From: JAWPMT01 sp965601475
GTDB lineage: Bacteria > Bacteroidota > Bacteroidia > Cytophagales > Cyclobacteriaceae
Length of the DNA stretch: 64,000 bases
Assembly: GCA_965601475.1 (NCBI GenBank)
Contig: OZ271832.1
Span: 5,766,001-5,830,000 of the forward strand
Direction of reading: 5' to 3'
Both the position numbers and the translations under genes were made by a program. Below the pieces are notes generated by a model that was given only the letters and a program-made list of their open reading frames with translations, had not been told where the DNA came from and ran no database searches. Shown in pieces: positions 19,306 to 28,417 of the stretch; the first letter of the stretch is position 1; every line of letters starts with the position of its first letter.

Positions 19306-20018
19306 TGCGCGGCTAAGTCTTATCAGATTAGGTTGATACTTGATAATCTTAAAAATAGATCGGATTGATTGAGAATTAAAGGTTTCTGAATTGTTTATAA
19401 ATGTATCCTCGCCAGCAAAAAAGTCAATTGGATTAGATAAACACTGCTTTCACTTTCAACCTGATAGGAGGTGATATAGGGGCTGAAACAGATGTGGAGA
19501 AACGGCCTCATATTTAACACTTTGCTCCTAGGAGATTACATGAGGGGTACGGCGTAGTTTTTTGCCCCGCCCCACCAATGGCAATTACAAGGTCAAAGTA
19601 CAACCGGCTAACTTCATCAATCAACCCATGAACGGTAAGTTGTACTTCCAATAGTGAAAGATTCTCATACTCCGGTCTATATGTCAACACGGAACGTTGC
19701 TTAGTAGCCTGCATTATGGCCTGAACCGATTAATATAGGTTGGGACCAGTCGCTAGACCCAGGGTTTGGCTTTGTTCTTCGAAGCTTGGCGAAGAATGAT
19801 ACCGGCTAGGAAAATTGGCAGGAGGGAAGGAGCCTACCAGCGCTTTGCTCAGGCAGGTGAAAGTGATAGATGTGTATTGACTTCTGCCACAAAACTGGAC
19901 TGCTTGAAAGCAAAGCATCTGGCGATTGCGGATACCTTGATAGAGGATAGCTATCGGTTTATTCAGAGCTTTCTAACCTTCATCTTCTCGGAAACCAAAG
20001 GCCTTTTTCTCGTACTTG
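19306..20018. other. Gene-poor stretch with decayed repeats
   Basis: No gene is supported. A short open frame on the minus strand at 19514-19714 looks like random or decayed coding sequence. Around 19725-19880 there is a degenerate member of the dispersed family also seen at 41690 and 44990 (shared GGCTTTGTTCTTCGAAGCTT block). From 19887 to 19983 a 97-bp segment duplicates 23846-23943. Confidence 0.55.
19887..19983. repeat. 97-bp direct repeat, copy 1 (partner 23846-23943)
   Basis: Aligns with 23846-23943 in the same orientation with about a dozen differences. On the minus strand its end encodes KVRKL and a TGA stop, the last residues of the T9SS sorting domain of the CotH-like protein, though no such gene remains here. 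It therefore looks like the leftover 3' end and downstream sequence of a sorting-domain gene, now sitting just after the DJ-1/PfpI gene. Confidence 0.75.
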
Positions 20019-21230
20019 TTATGATCCTTTATTGGTCTGTTCGAGTTCCTCTTCGATGTTGTAATCCAAGAGTCTGAATACTGTTTGCGTAAACGATTTG
20101 GTATGATGTAGCCGCAACTGATCATAAATCTCATGGAAGATGTATCGTTCAGATTCATGATAGAGGGTAGCATTGGTTCTCATACGCAACTGCTCAATGA
20201 ACTTCCGTTCATCCGCTTTTGCATGCTGAATGTCAGGCACAATGACCTCATCAAATGAAGAAGCAACATTAGCTAATAACGAGCTTGGTACAAGTAGCAG
20301 TCCGTGTTGGGAGATGACCGGAAGACCGTCCATTGAAATGGTTTCCAGTTGTGATGGCAACGTGCGATTGTAAGTATCTACAATAGCCGCTAATTCCAAT
20401 TCATTGGCTTTTTGAGGTACATAGATGCCAATTCTTTTGTTGTTAGTAAACGCGGTTTTCCCAAGGATCCTCAGCAGATCACCGAAACGCATGTTGGAGT
20501 CCCTGACATCTAACAGGGGTTGGTTGGCAGGATAGTCAATGCTGTCCATTACCCGTTCGGCAGCTTCCGGACCTAATAGTTTTTCAATGGCAACCAGTGA
20601 TCCCTCAACGGCAGCAGAAACACCGGAAGTACTGGATAGTAGACCATCGTCAATGTACTTGCTTCCTCTGACCCATTGGTAATCCGGGCTCTTCTTTTCA
20701 ATTTTCCCGATGGAAGAATGGTGAGTAGTCAGTTTGCTGCCTTCATATAAGTGATTTTGCGCGATGACCCTGGCACCCTCACATACGGTCATCACCTGAC
20801 TATCTGAATCCTGGTATTTGGCAAGCCATTTGCCAATGGATTCATTTTCTGGATCAGCAATATTGGGGACTACGATCATCGAGGGTTCAACACCGAGTTG
20901 ATCAAACTCCGACAGACTCATGTGCGGTATCAGGTAAAGTCCTTTCCATAGTGGGAGAACTTTCTTCCGGGGTGCAACAACCACTATGTTGAGCGCATTG
21001 GTTTCCGAAAAAAGATGATATGGAGCCATCAAATCAAAAATTTCTGTCCCCTGGTTGCTTGCCAGAATGACGACTGTTGGGAGCGCCGGATTCAACTTTT
21101 TTTCATTGGGCTCCAGGTCGGGACCCGAGTAGGGGTCGTTGCGGTGAAGTTCCCGGATGGGCCCGCAAGCATTAAATCCTACGACTAACAGTAGGCCTAT
21201 AAGTAGAAAGATCAAAGACTTTGTATTCAC
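20019..21230 (-). CDS. DJ-1/PfpI (class I glutamine amidotransferase-like) lipoprotein
   Basis: 403-residue lipoprotein with signal helix and lipobox FNAC (Cys22). Residues about 50-220 form a DJ-1/PfpI domain: VVILASNQGTEIFDLMAPYH at its start and the nucleophile elbow VCEGARV (Cys150). The remaining 180 residues form a second region (KRIGIYVPQKANELELAAIV) that could be a degenerate second copy of the fold, because it restarts with a similar strand and DTYNR. Such proteins are often encoded next to AraC regulators, as here, where the regulator at 21358-22683 lies just upstream on the same strand. Enzymatic role unknown. Confidence 0.75.
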   Translation of the reverse strand: MNTKSLIFLLIGLLLVVGFNACGPIRELHRNDPYSGPDLEPNEKKLNPALPTVVILASNQGTEIFDLMAPYHLFSETNALNIVVVAPRKKVLPLWKGLYLIPHMSLSEFDQLGVEPSMIVVPNIADPENESIGKWLAKYQDSDSQVMTVCEGARVIAQNHLYEGSKLTTHHSSIGKIEKKSPDYQWVRGSKYIDDGLLSSTSGVSAAVEGSLVAIEKLLGPEAAERVMDSIDYPANQPLLDVRDSNMRFGDLLRILGKTAFTNNKRIGIYVPQKANELELAAIVDTYNRTLPSQLETISMDGLPVISQHGLLLVPSSLLANVASSFDEVIVPDIQHAKADERKFIEQLRMRTNATLYHESERYIFHEIYDQLRLHHTKSFTQTVFRLLDYNIEEELEQTNKGS

Positions 21231-21357
21231 GATTATTTCAGGGTTTTTGTGTGAAGCAAGTCAATGAACGTCACTAAAATGTCCGAAAGGGTAGATTCGG
21301 TCATAATGAGTAAGGAGCTGCACGTATTCGTTAATCGTTCAGGCCAATTGGAATCAC

Positions 21358-22683
21358 TCAGTGACCGATTCGCGAGTTTTTGTACTCTTTTGGGGTCATG
21401 CCCTTTACTTTCTTGAAGATTGAATTAAAGGTTGATTTCGAGTTGAATCCTGATTCGTAAGCGATGCCTTCCAACGTCAAATGAATGTATTTCGGATCTT
21501 CGATTTTTGACATTACTTCGGCCACTCGAAATTCATTGACATAATCATAGAATGATTTTCCAATCAGCGAATTGAGAATGTAACTGAGCTGGTTGGGAGT
21601 AATTTGCAAATGCTCAGCTACATCACGTCGGGTCAACACCTGGTTTAAGTAGAGTTTGGAATCAGTCATCGTATTCTCCAAGGCCTGAACATAGGGATTT
21701 AAGTTCTTTTGCGGCGCTGAGTTCGTCCATGTGACTGCTTTGTCAGGCAGGACAAACAATTCAGGTTGAGCAAAGCCACGATAGCCGATCCAGTAGATGA
21801 GCACACCCGCAAAAATCCAAAATATGAACATGTAGTTGTTGAGCAGGTGGCCGGGATCAACGAAACTGTAGAGAAGAAAGAGGACCCAAAGTGTAAAAAA
21901 CGGAACCAGAAATCTTAAGAGATTTTGAAGCCAGGTGAGTTTCAGCTGATCGTCTGATACATAGTGCTGGATGTGTTTATTGTAATTCCGAGCGATATTA
22001 AAACTGAGGATGAAGTAGCACACGGCATGGGCTGAACCCAAAATGTCAATTACTAGTAGGTTGTAGGTTCCATACAAAGGTTCATTGGGAGAAACTCCGA
22101 ATGTCAGTAGCAGGAAACCGGTTGTGATTGTAATAAGGGCAGGGGAAAAGTGCGCTAACAATTTGCCTTTGGGGATGGTGTGACCTAATGAAGTGGCCAC
22201 ATACAGGTATAGTGTTGTTCCATATAGGTAAAACAACTTCAAGGGCATGAAGCTCAACCAGGGGTATTGGTAAATCAAACGATACTCCAGGATCAGGTAA
22301 TATGCACAACCCAGGGTAATGCTTAACACCAGAAGGGCCAAATACTTATTTGATTTCTGCTTTTTCGCGCGCTTAGAAAAAGTGAGAAACATGGAAAGTA
22401 TCAATCCCTGAAAGGCCCCAAAGAATATAATCAAATAGAAGACACCTTGTTTCTTGAGAGATTGAAAGACCCCTGCATCATACGATTCGACTTCGCTAAG
22501 TCTAATAAGCTGCATGTTGCACACGTGGCATCGACCTGGCTGCCCGAATGTCAGGTGATCACAGCTAAGCCCACATGGAGGACAAACATATACATCCGTG
22601 GAATCAGACTTCAGGACTTTGGAATCCTGAGCCACGCCGCACAAAGTGGTTAGTGATAAGCCTACAAGCAAGAAGAAACGCAT
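21358..22683 (-). CDS. AraC regulator with N-terminal Cys-rich metal-binding domain and membrane helices
   Basis: I place the start at the ATG at 22683, giving a signal-like N-terminus (MRFFLLVGLSLTTLCGVAQD); an upstream ATG at 22740 is possible. Residues 31-60 carry VCPPCGLSCDHLTFG then RCHVCNMQLI, with Cys34, 37, 41, 52 and 55, resembling the heavy-metal-binding domain of copper-handling proteins. About seven membrane helices follow, and the C-terminal 100 residues are an AraC DNA-binding domain ending in GFNSKSTFNSIFKKVKG. The combination suggests a membrane sensor that responds to metal or redox state. It may control the DJ-1/PfpI lipoprotein gene downstream. About 440 residues. Confidence 0.75.
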   Translation of the reverse strand: MRFFLLVGLSLTTLCGVAQDSKVLKSDSTDVYVCPPCGLSCDHLTFGQPGRCHVCNMQLIRLSEVESYDAGVFQSLKKQGVFYLIIFFGAFQGLILSMFLTFSKRAKKQKSNKYLALLVLSITLGCAYYLILEYRLIYQYPWLSFMPLKLFYLYGTTLYLYVATSLGHTIPKGKLLAHFSPALITITTGFLLLTFGVSPNEPLYGTYNLLVIDILGSAHAVCYFILSFNIARNYNKHIQHYVSDDQLKLTWLQNLLRFLVPFFTLWVLFLLYSFVDPGHLLNNYMFIFWIFAGVLIYWIGYRGFAQPELFVLPDKAVTWTNSAPQKNLNPYVQALENTMTDSKLYLNQVLTRRDVAEHLQITPNQLSYILNSLIGKSFYDYVNEFRVAEVMSKIEDPKYIHLTLEGIAYESGFNSKSTFNSIFKKVKGMTPKEYKNSRIGH

Positions 22684-22940
22684 GGAGGGAGAGTTCCTTA
22701 CTAAGATAGTTGAGACGAATAAAATGCCTAAGACCCTCAAACATCAACCAAGCCCGCTACATCCATAGCTTAGCGTATAGCCTGGGCCCATCCTGGCAAA
22801 TTTTATGGAGACCAAAGCATCGAAAGACCCTCGTCATATATGTATATGACCTTCATCAACAATGAATTAATTCAATGCAGAAGCAATGTTCATGCTGTAG
22901 CTTGATACTCAAAACAATAGAAACCAAAATGAATTGAGTC

Positions 22941-23051
22941 ATGAAAAATTTAGAGCAAAAAAGGAGCTATTCGAGGAGAGATTTGGTCCTGATTACTATG
23001 GTCACAGGGCTGTTTTTGGTATTGTTTGTGATCTTGCTAGGATTACATTGA
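22941..23051 (+). CDS. Possible 36-residue single-helix membrane protein
   Basis: ATG at 22941 opens a short frame to TGA at 23049-23051. The product has a charged N-terminus (MKNLEQKRSYSRRDL) followed by one hydrophobic helix (LITMVTGLFLVLFVILLGLH), the usual layout of small membrane proteins. It fills most of an otherwise empty gap between divergent-to-convergent neighbours. No homologue is known to me; chance cannot be excluded at this length. Confidence 0.4.
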   Translation: MKNLEQKRSYSRRDLVLITMVTGLFLVLFVILLGLH

Positions 23052-23074
23052 TCATTTAGCAAAGGGGAGGTCTG

Positions 23075-23653
23075 TCATAGACCTAGCTGCTTTTTTAGCT
23101 TGCTGTACCATTCTGGCGTAACCCCAATAAAGTCCGCAATGTATTTTGCCGGAACCCTTTCGATGAGCTGTGGGTATTTCTCATAGATGTACGCGAGAAA
23201 CTCTTCAGAAGTATACGTCAGCAGATAACTTCTGATCTCAAAAATCGCGATGTAAGTGGCCACGATCCGCTTGATAAAAAACTCATTAAAAGCTCGATCT
23301 GTAGCGATCAACTCGTCAATCGTGTCCTTATGAAACCGCACCAGGCTGCAGTCCTCTAAGGCACGCAATTCATACTTGGTAGGTTCATTGTTGAAATAAC
23401 TATCCGTAGCACTGAAGAACGTGAAAAGCTCATCCAGGTAAAACCACACGACCCTTGCTTCTCCGGATTTGGCAGCCTGAGAACAAATACATGTTCCTGA
23501 AGCAATGAAGTAAGAAAACTGACTATTGGATCCAAAAGGAATAATTACCTCGCCTTTCTTAAAATGAACCTCCTTTGAGCGAGACCGGAGTGCGTCCCAT
23601 AATGAGTCGCTTACCGCTACGTCTTTCTCAATTTCCTCGCGTAATGACTTCAT
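23075..23653 (-). CDS. Crp/Fnr-family cyclic-nucleotide-binding-type regulator
   Basis: 192-residue regulator with a cNMP-binding beta-roll (about residues 25-120: FKKGEVIIPFGSNSQFSYFI and LRALEDCSLVRFHKDTIDEL) and a short C-terminal helix-turn-helix (VPAKYIADFIGVTPEWYSKL). This compact form, common in Bacteroidota, often lacks the residues needed for cAMP binding and may sense something else. It stands alone; no target is evident from its position. Confidence 0.85.
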   Translation of the reverse strand: MKSLREEIEKDVAVSDSLWDALRSRSKEVHFKKGEVIIPFGSNSQFSYFIASGTCICSQAAKSGEARVVWFYLDELFTFFSATDSYFNNEPTKYELRALEDCSLVRFHKDTIDELIATDRAFNEFFIKRIVATYIAIFEIRSYLLTYTSEEFLAYIYEKYPQLIERVPAKYIADFIGVTPEWYSKLKKQLGL

Positions 23654-23845
23654 GCGTCAAAGTAACTTTAATGCTTCTTAACAACCAGTCGAGATAAGTG
23701 CGAAATTCCCCTTAGAATACAGCAACCCGAATTGATATATGCCATATTGGGTTGAACAGAAATCAAGTAAATGGACGAGGGACAACAATGGAAGAATCCC
23801 ATTTTGAAACCCTCACAATTTGAGATATACGTTTTTCAACTCCCC

Positions 23846-23943
23846 CCACAAAACTGGAATGCTTGAAAGCAGAGCATCTGGCGATTACGGATACCTTAAC
23901 AAAGGATAACAATTGGGTTTATTCAGAGCTTTCTAACCTTCAT
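23846..23943. repeat. 97-bp direct repeat, copy 2 (partner 19887-19983)
   Basis: Covers the last 7 codons and the 3' flank of the CotH-like T9SS gene at 23923-26226. The copy at 19887-19983 has the same orientation, about 4 kb away, across the DJ-1/PfpI, AraC and Crp genes. Confidence 0.75.
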
Positions 23944-26226
23944 GAAGTACCGGTCGCTTCCGGTAACCAGGATGTAATAAAGTCCGGGAGGATAGTGGGA
24001 GATATCCATTGAAAATTGATTGGTGTTCTCCAGGGGTATTTCATCGAGAATCTGACCTTGGGCATTGATTAATCTGAACGAACCGGAAACCTGTTTCTCA
24101 AACTGAATGGTCAATGGTCCATCGGTTGGATTAGGAAATACGACCGACTCAATTTCGTGGGGCACATCAAGCGGATCCAGTTCTTCACAGGTTTCCCGAT
24201 CCAATGTTTCGTCGAAAACGCCAAACCTTTCCACAAGCTGATCATAAACAGCACAGGGTCGCATTCGAAGAAAATCGTCAATGTAATCGAGGTGCCAGAA
24301 CCAATAATCTATTCCAGGAAACTGTCCCCACCTTTCAATGTGATTGATCATTTCGTCCTCAATCCTGGAGGCCATTCTTCTGGCCAATCCTCTGGTATTA
24401 GGATATGAAAAATTTGTTTTCAGCAAGTCCAGGTACCTTTCCAGGAATTGAGTTTGGAACGAGTCGTTTTCCATCAGACTCAAATAGACGTAAGAAAAAG
24501 GGTGGTTGTAATCTTCGTGAATGTCTCGTTCTCCCAACTCATTGGTAGGGTCGTCCATGTACTTGAAATAGTCAAATAGCCAGGGTTGCTCCTGGGTTGA
24601 TGCCCCGCCAAGTCCTACGTCCATGTCAAACAGAAAAAATCGCTTTGGCCTTCCCGGACTGTCCCACAACTCACGGTTGTTGTTATCCCAACGATAGAAG
24701 TAGTTATCCGCAATTACCAGGTCTTGATAGTTCCGAACGTCCATCATTTCCTTCATTTGCTGATATATGACTGAATCTTTCATGTCATTTTTACGAGCAA
24801 ACTGAATCAACTCATTGCTTTGATACTTGTACCTCTTCACAGTACGAGAGTCAATGCCGTAGTGACTTTCAACATAGTGATCATCCTGGTATTCCCGCAT
24901 ATTGGCCAGTCCCCAATACTCACCATTCAGATAAACCACTACCGGCTGGTTCGCCTGGATATCCAGGGTAGTACCTTTTAGAATTTCATGAGCCAGAGCG
25001 TCTCTTAAAAAAGCTCCCCAATAGTCCTGTCCCGCATTCCGAAGCAAGAGCCTCTTGTATTTATCTTCCTCTCGATCGGGAAAAAATGGGAAGTGAAAAT
25101 TATCAAAGCCATAGTCCTCCCTGGCATACAGCCTTAGTGATTTCAATGGAAGCCCTCTGGTAGTGCCACCATGAATGCGCACTCCGGCATTTCGGGCCAA
25201 TTGTAGTTCTCCATCGATGAAATATTCAAAACTCACCGGCCGCTCCCATGCTCTTCCTTTTTGTTCATAATTATACCCGCCCTTCGGATTGCCAGGAACC
25301 ATGATGCCACTCTTCCTGGAGAAGAAGTGCTTTTCTGCAGATACCAGTGACACAATGGGTAAATCGTGAGGTAAGCGTTCGATGAAGTAGGTATGCGTAA
25401 CCACATCTCCCTGGCGTTTACCATCGACGAAACAAGCAGCTCTCACCACGGTAGCTTTCGGCTGCGGAGCATAGACGGTATCAATTGATATGGCTGATGA
25501 GGTCTTGATGTTGGCATAGTAATACTGTTCATCCGGTCGGGATTGAAGCGTCAGAGGCGCTTGATATAACTGAGAATTGGCGTCAGGATCACTATGATCA
25601 AGGGTAAAGCGGACTTCAGCTTCCGGCAAGGGGCATTCAAGCGATAAATCAAAAGCTTCCGGGTAGTACCCACCTTTTTTCGAGAAACTAACGGGGCCCC
25701 CAATGAACTGGATATCAGAATCGCAATTCGATGCGGAAAAGGTGGGTTCATTGAAATGCCCATACACGGCAAGTGAGTCGCATAATCGTCCAAAGCTTTG
25801 ATCATCTTCCAAAGGAGCCACCTGCATAGAGTCCACGAGTTCGTCGGTGGTATTGAAAAGAAAAACAGTTTCTCCTTCCTTACTCAGTTTGAAGCTTGCT
25901 TCAAGTTCACCAGGACCCTCAGAAGCAAAGACCACCATGAAAGCCTTTGGAGCAAGCATGGTGTTTGGGAATCGGTACTTGATATCGGAGCGGCGGTCTG
26001 ACAAGCCATAGCCTTGCAAGTTCATTGCATCCTGACCAGCATTATGAATTTCTACCCAGTCCGGGTATTCGCCACGGTCATTTTGGAAGAAGCTTTCGTT
26101 GGAACTCATGACCTCATTGATTACCAGTTGGCCATTGACAGCCGTGGCCAGGAAGGTGAGGACTGCAAAAAGACCTAATCGCCTTTTACACTTTCGAAAA
26201 AGGTTGAACTTGATGTACTGATACAT
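23923..26226 (-). CDS. Secreted CotH kinase-like protein with lamin-tail domain and T9SS sorting domain
   Basis: 767-residue secreted protein. After a signal peptide (about 1-32) comes a lamin-tail domain (about 33-145: LVINEVMSSNESFFQNDRGE and WVEIHN), a chitobiase-like beta domain (about 180-270), then a CotH kinase-like domain (about 290-640) with GVRIHGGTTRGLPLKSLRLY, LLLRNAGQD and FLFDMDVGLGG. The C-terminal 75 residues form a type IX secretion sorting domain: VVFPNPTDGPLTIQFEK near its start and GLYYILV near its end, finishing in KVRKL. The protein is therefore expected outside the cell or on its surface. CotH proteins are atypical protein kinases in spore coats and related settings; the role here is unknown. 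Confidence 0.85.
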   Translation of the reverse strand: MYQYIKFNLFRKCKRRLGLFAVLTFLATAVNGQLVINEVMSSNESFFQNDRGEYPDWVEIHNAGQDAMNLQGYGLSDRRSDIKYRFPNTMLAPKAFMVVFASEGPGELEASFKLSKEGETVFLFNTTDELVDSMQVAPLEDDQSFGRLCDSLAVYGHFNEPTFSASNCDSDIQFIGGPVSFSKKGGYYPEAFDLSLECPLPEAEVRFTLDHSDPDANSQLYQAPLTLQSRPDEQYYYANIKTSSAISIDTVYAPQPKATVVRAACFVDGKRQGDVVTHTYFIERLPHDLPIVSLVSAEKHFFSRKSGIMVPGNPKGGYNYEQKGRAWERPVSFEYFIDGELQLARNAGVRIHGGTTRGLPLKSLRLYAREDYGFDNFHFPFFPDREEDKYKRLLLRNAGQDYWGAFLRDALAHEILKGTTLDIQANQPVVVYLNGEYWGLANMREYQDDHYVESHYGIDSRTVKRYKYQSNELIQFARKNDMKDSVIYQQMKEMMDVRNYQDLVIADNYFYRWDNNNRELWDSPGRPKRFFLFDMDVGLGGASTQEQPWLFDYFKYMDDPTNELGERDIHEDYNHPFSYVYLSLMENDSFQTQFLERYLDLLKTNFSYPNTRGLARRMASRIEDEMINHIERWGQFPGIDYWFWHLDYIDDFLRMRPCAVYDQLVERFGVFDETLDRETCEELDPLDVPHEIESVVFPNPTDGPLTIQFEKQVSGSFRLINAQGQILDEIPLENTNQFSMDISHYPPGLYYILVTGSDRYFMKVRKL

Positions 26227-26769
26227 TTACGCTGATTGTTGTTTTGGACTTTGGTGAGCGTATTGGCCGCAATGATATGCAAATGCAGACACGCTGGAAA
26301 GACTTCTGGTTGGAGAGCTTTCACAATTTTGAAGAAGTGGATATCGTTACCATTGTGGGTTCTAAACGAACTGGTCACAGCCTCTAACATTGATTAAAAA
26401 CTTCACTTCAATTTTTGGCAGTAACGAGGCGGACCGCCATCGGGGGAATCACCAAGCCGCAGCGAGGGCAGGGCAGAAGCCTGCCTGTGCTATGCTCCAG
26501 GAAGGTAAGAGTGGTAAATGTGTGCCTGCGCCGCGTGGTGGAAGAAAGGGTTGATTAAGCATCTGGGATTGAGGAAATCTACAGATGTTTTTCCGGCATG
26601 TACGACCGAAAGCCCCAAGCGAAGGGCAAGGTCCAAGGAAGTAGGATTAGTCTCCTCTGTGAAAAGATGTCCGTGTTCAATGTCTTCGCGATTGTTGGAT
26701 ATGGTATTAGATCCAATTACATTTATCCTTACTAGACAATTTTTGTCCAGAATAATTATTTCCAGATCA
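26227..26769. repeat. Intergenic region with dispersed repeat copy (about 26381-26660) at the island's left edge
   Basis: No gene is supported before the ATG at 26770. From 26381 to about 26660 the sequence matches 9336-9630, and its first half matches 45139-45303; it begins with CTCTAACATTGATTAAAAAC and later contains CCGGCATGTAC. It is the left neighbour of the phosphorothioation island. The last 100 bp are AT-rich and hold the palindrome at 26732-26750. Confidence 0.6.
26732..26750. promoter_or_regulatory. Candidate operator palindrome upstream of the XRE regulator
   Basis: CTAGACAA-TTT-TTGTCCAG: two 8-bp arms with one mismatch around a 3-bp spacer, with the inner GACAA/TTGTC fully paired. 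It lies 20 bp before the ATG of the XRE gene that heads the dnd operon, where an autoregulatory operator would be expected. No other evidence. Confidence 0.4.
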
Positions 26770-27105
26770 ATGAAAGAGCGTTTTGGTGAGTATTTGAGAA
26801 AGCTTAGAGAGGAAAAAGATATCCCTATTAGGAAAGTTGCAGCAGCATTGGATATTGACCAATCAACTTTGAGCAAATTTGAGAGATGTGAGAGACTTCC
26901 AAAGGAAGAATTCATTCCAGAAATCGCTAAGTTCTTTAGCGCTGATATTGAGGAACTAAGGCTTTCTTACTTAAGTGACAAAGTACTCAACCCTATTTTG
27001 CCTTATCAGAACGCAGAGAGAATTCTAGAAGCGGCAAAGGAAAAACTGGACTACCTAAAAAGCAAAAATTATAATCAAGGTAAACTGAACTTTAATGGCG
27101 TTTGA
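26770..27105 (+). CDS. XRE-family helix-turn-helix regulator heading the dnd operon
   Basis: 111-residue regulator. The ATG at 26770 begins MKERFGEYLRKLREEKDIPI, the usual start of an XRE/Cro domain; the frame is open further upstream but that part translates repeat DNA. The helix-turn-helix spans about residues 5-62, with RKVAAALDIDQSTLSKFERC as core. The C-terminal tail (ILEAAKEKLDYLKSKNYNQG) is helical and may dimerise. Its stop overlaps the dndC start by 11 bp, so it is translated with the modification genes and probably controls them, taking the place of the usual repressor DndB, which is absent. Confidence 0.8.
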   Translation: MKERFGEYLRKLREEKDIPIRKVAAALDIDQSTLSKFERCERLPKEEFIPEIAKFFSADIEELRLSYLSDKVLNPILPYQNAERILEAAKEKLDYLKSKNYNQGKLNFNGV

Positions 27106-28417
27106 TCATAAGCATCTTATATCTGAAATCCGAGAGCAGTACGAAGAGTATGACAATAATAGGCCTTGGATAGTTGGGTTTAGCGGTGGTAAAGACTCAA
27201 CTTTACTTTTACAATTAGCATGGCTTGCCATAAAACAAATCCCGCCTCAAATGAGAAAAAGGCAGGTGTATGTAGTATGTAATAACACACTTGTTGAAAA
27301 TCCTAAAGTAATCGATTATGTGTATGGAGTGCTAGATAAAATCCAAAGTGCGGCTCATAATCAGTCAATGCCCATTATTGTTAAGCAAACCACTCCGGCC
27401 TTAGAAGATACTTTCTGGGTAAATCTTATTGGTAAAGGTTACCCGTCTCCAAATAACATATTTAGATGGTGTACTGAAAGGTTAAAAATAAATCCTACCA
27501 CCAAGTTCATTCTTGAAAAGACGAATGACTCTGGAGAAGTGATCATTTTGCTGGGAACTAGAAGCGATGAAAGTGCGAACCGTGCAAAAAATCTGAAGAA
27601 ACGAGAAGTTAAAGGTGAAAGACTAAGAAAACATATCTTACCAAATGCCTATGTGTATGCCGCCATTAAGGATGTGAAGACAGATGACTTATGGCAATAC
27701 CTTGCACAAGTCCCGTCACCTTGGGGAGCGTCAAATAAAGAACTTATCACATTGTATAAAAACGCGAACAGCGGAGATTGTCCTTTGGTCATAGATACCA
27801 CCACACCATCTTGCGGAAATAGCCGATTTGGTTGTTGGGTCTGCACCGTAGTTAAGCGAGATAAGTCTATGGAGGCACTGGTAGAGAATGGCGAAGAATG
27901 GATGGAACCCCTCATGGAACTAAGAGATCTTTTGGCAGCATCCCGAGATGATGAAAGTGTTCGTGAAAGAAGAAGAAGAGACGGAAGCGAAAAAGAAGGT
28001 CAGTTAGGTCCCTATAAACCTGAGTTTCGCGCGAGATTTTTGGAGATGTTGTTGCAAAGCCAGAAAGAAATCCAGTTAGAACAACCTGAGATCAATTTGA
28101 TCAATTATCAAGAATTAGTCGCTATTCAGGTCTTGTGGCATAGGGACGCAATTTTCAATTACAATGTCGCAGAAATATACAGTAGAGTTTTTGAGAAATC
28201 TATTGATTTAGAAAGCTCAAACAACAGATTAATCAAAGAAAAGAAAATGCTCAAAGAAGCATGCAATAATGATGAGGAAAGATTTCAATTGGTAAATGAG
28301 TTGCTTACTCTTCAAAAATCCAAGACGATTTTAATGAATAATAGAGGCTTACAAAACGATTTGGAAAATCGATTGGAGCAATATGTAAAAGAAAAAGGCC
28401 TGACCAGTGATTATTAA
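27095..28417 (+). CDS. dndC: DNA phosphorothioation sulfurtransferase DndC
   Basis: 440-residue ATP-pyrophosphatase of the PAPS-reductase family that activates the DNA backbone or sulfur donor for phosphorothioate formation. The PP-loop SGGKDS lies at residues 30-35. Cys126 sits in RWCTERLK, and four further cysteines (Cys229 in SGDCP, Cys240 in PSCGN, Cys247 and Cys250 in GCWVC) can hold the iron-sulfur cluster known in DndC. Insertion of GTRSDESANRAKN also fits the family. The C-terminal 120 residues are helical. It overlaps the regulator before it by 11 bp and dndD after it by 11 bp, showing tight coupling. Confidence 0.92.
   Translation: MAFDHKHLISEIREQYEEYDNNRPWIVGFSGGKDSTLLLQLAWLAIKQIPPQMRKRQVYVVCNNTLVENPKVIDYVYGVLDKIQSAAHNQSMPIIVKQTTPALEDTFWVNLIGKGYPSPNNIFRWCTERLKINPTTKFILEKTNDSGEVIILLGTRSDESANRAKNLKKREVKGERLRKHILPNAYVYAAIKDVKTDDLWQYLAQVPSPWGASNKELITLYKNANSGDCPLVIDTTTPSCGNSRFGCWVCTVVKRDKSMEALVENGEEWMEPLMELRDLLAASRDDESVRERRRRDGSEKEGQLGPYKPEFRARFLEMLLQSQKEIQLEQPEINLINYQELVAIQVLWHRDAIFNYNVAEIYSRVFEKSIDLESSNNRLIKEKKMLKEACNNDEERFQLVNELLTLQKSKTILMNNRGLQNDLENRLEQYVKEKGLTSDY

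Noticed and set aside
19514..19714. Short minus-strand open frame, 66 codons
   Set aside because: No start context, no family, and it lies in decayed repeat sequence.
26518..26769. Upstream in-frame extension of the XRE gene
   Set aside because: It translates the dispersed repeat; the conserved XRE start is the ATG at 26770.
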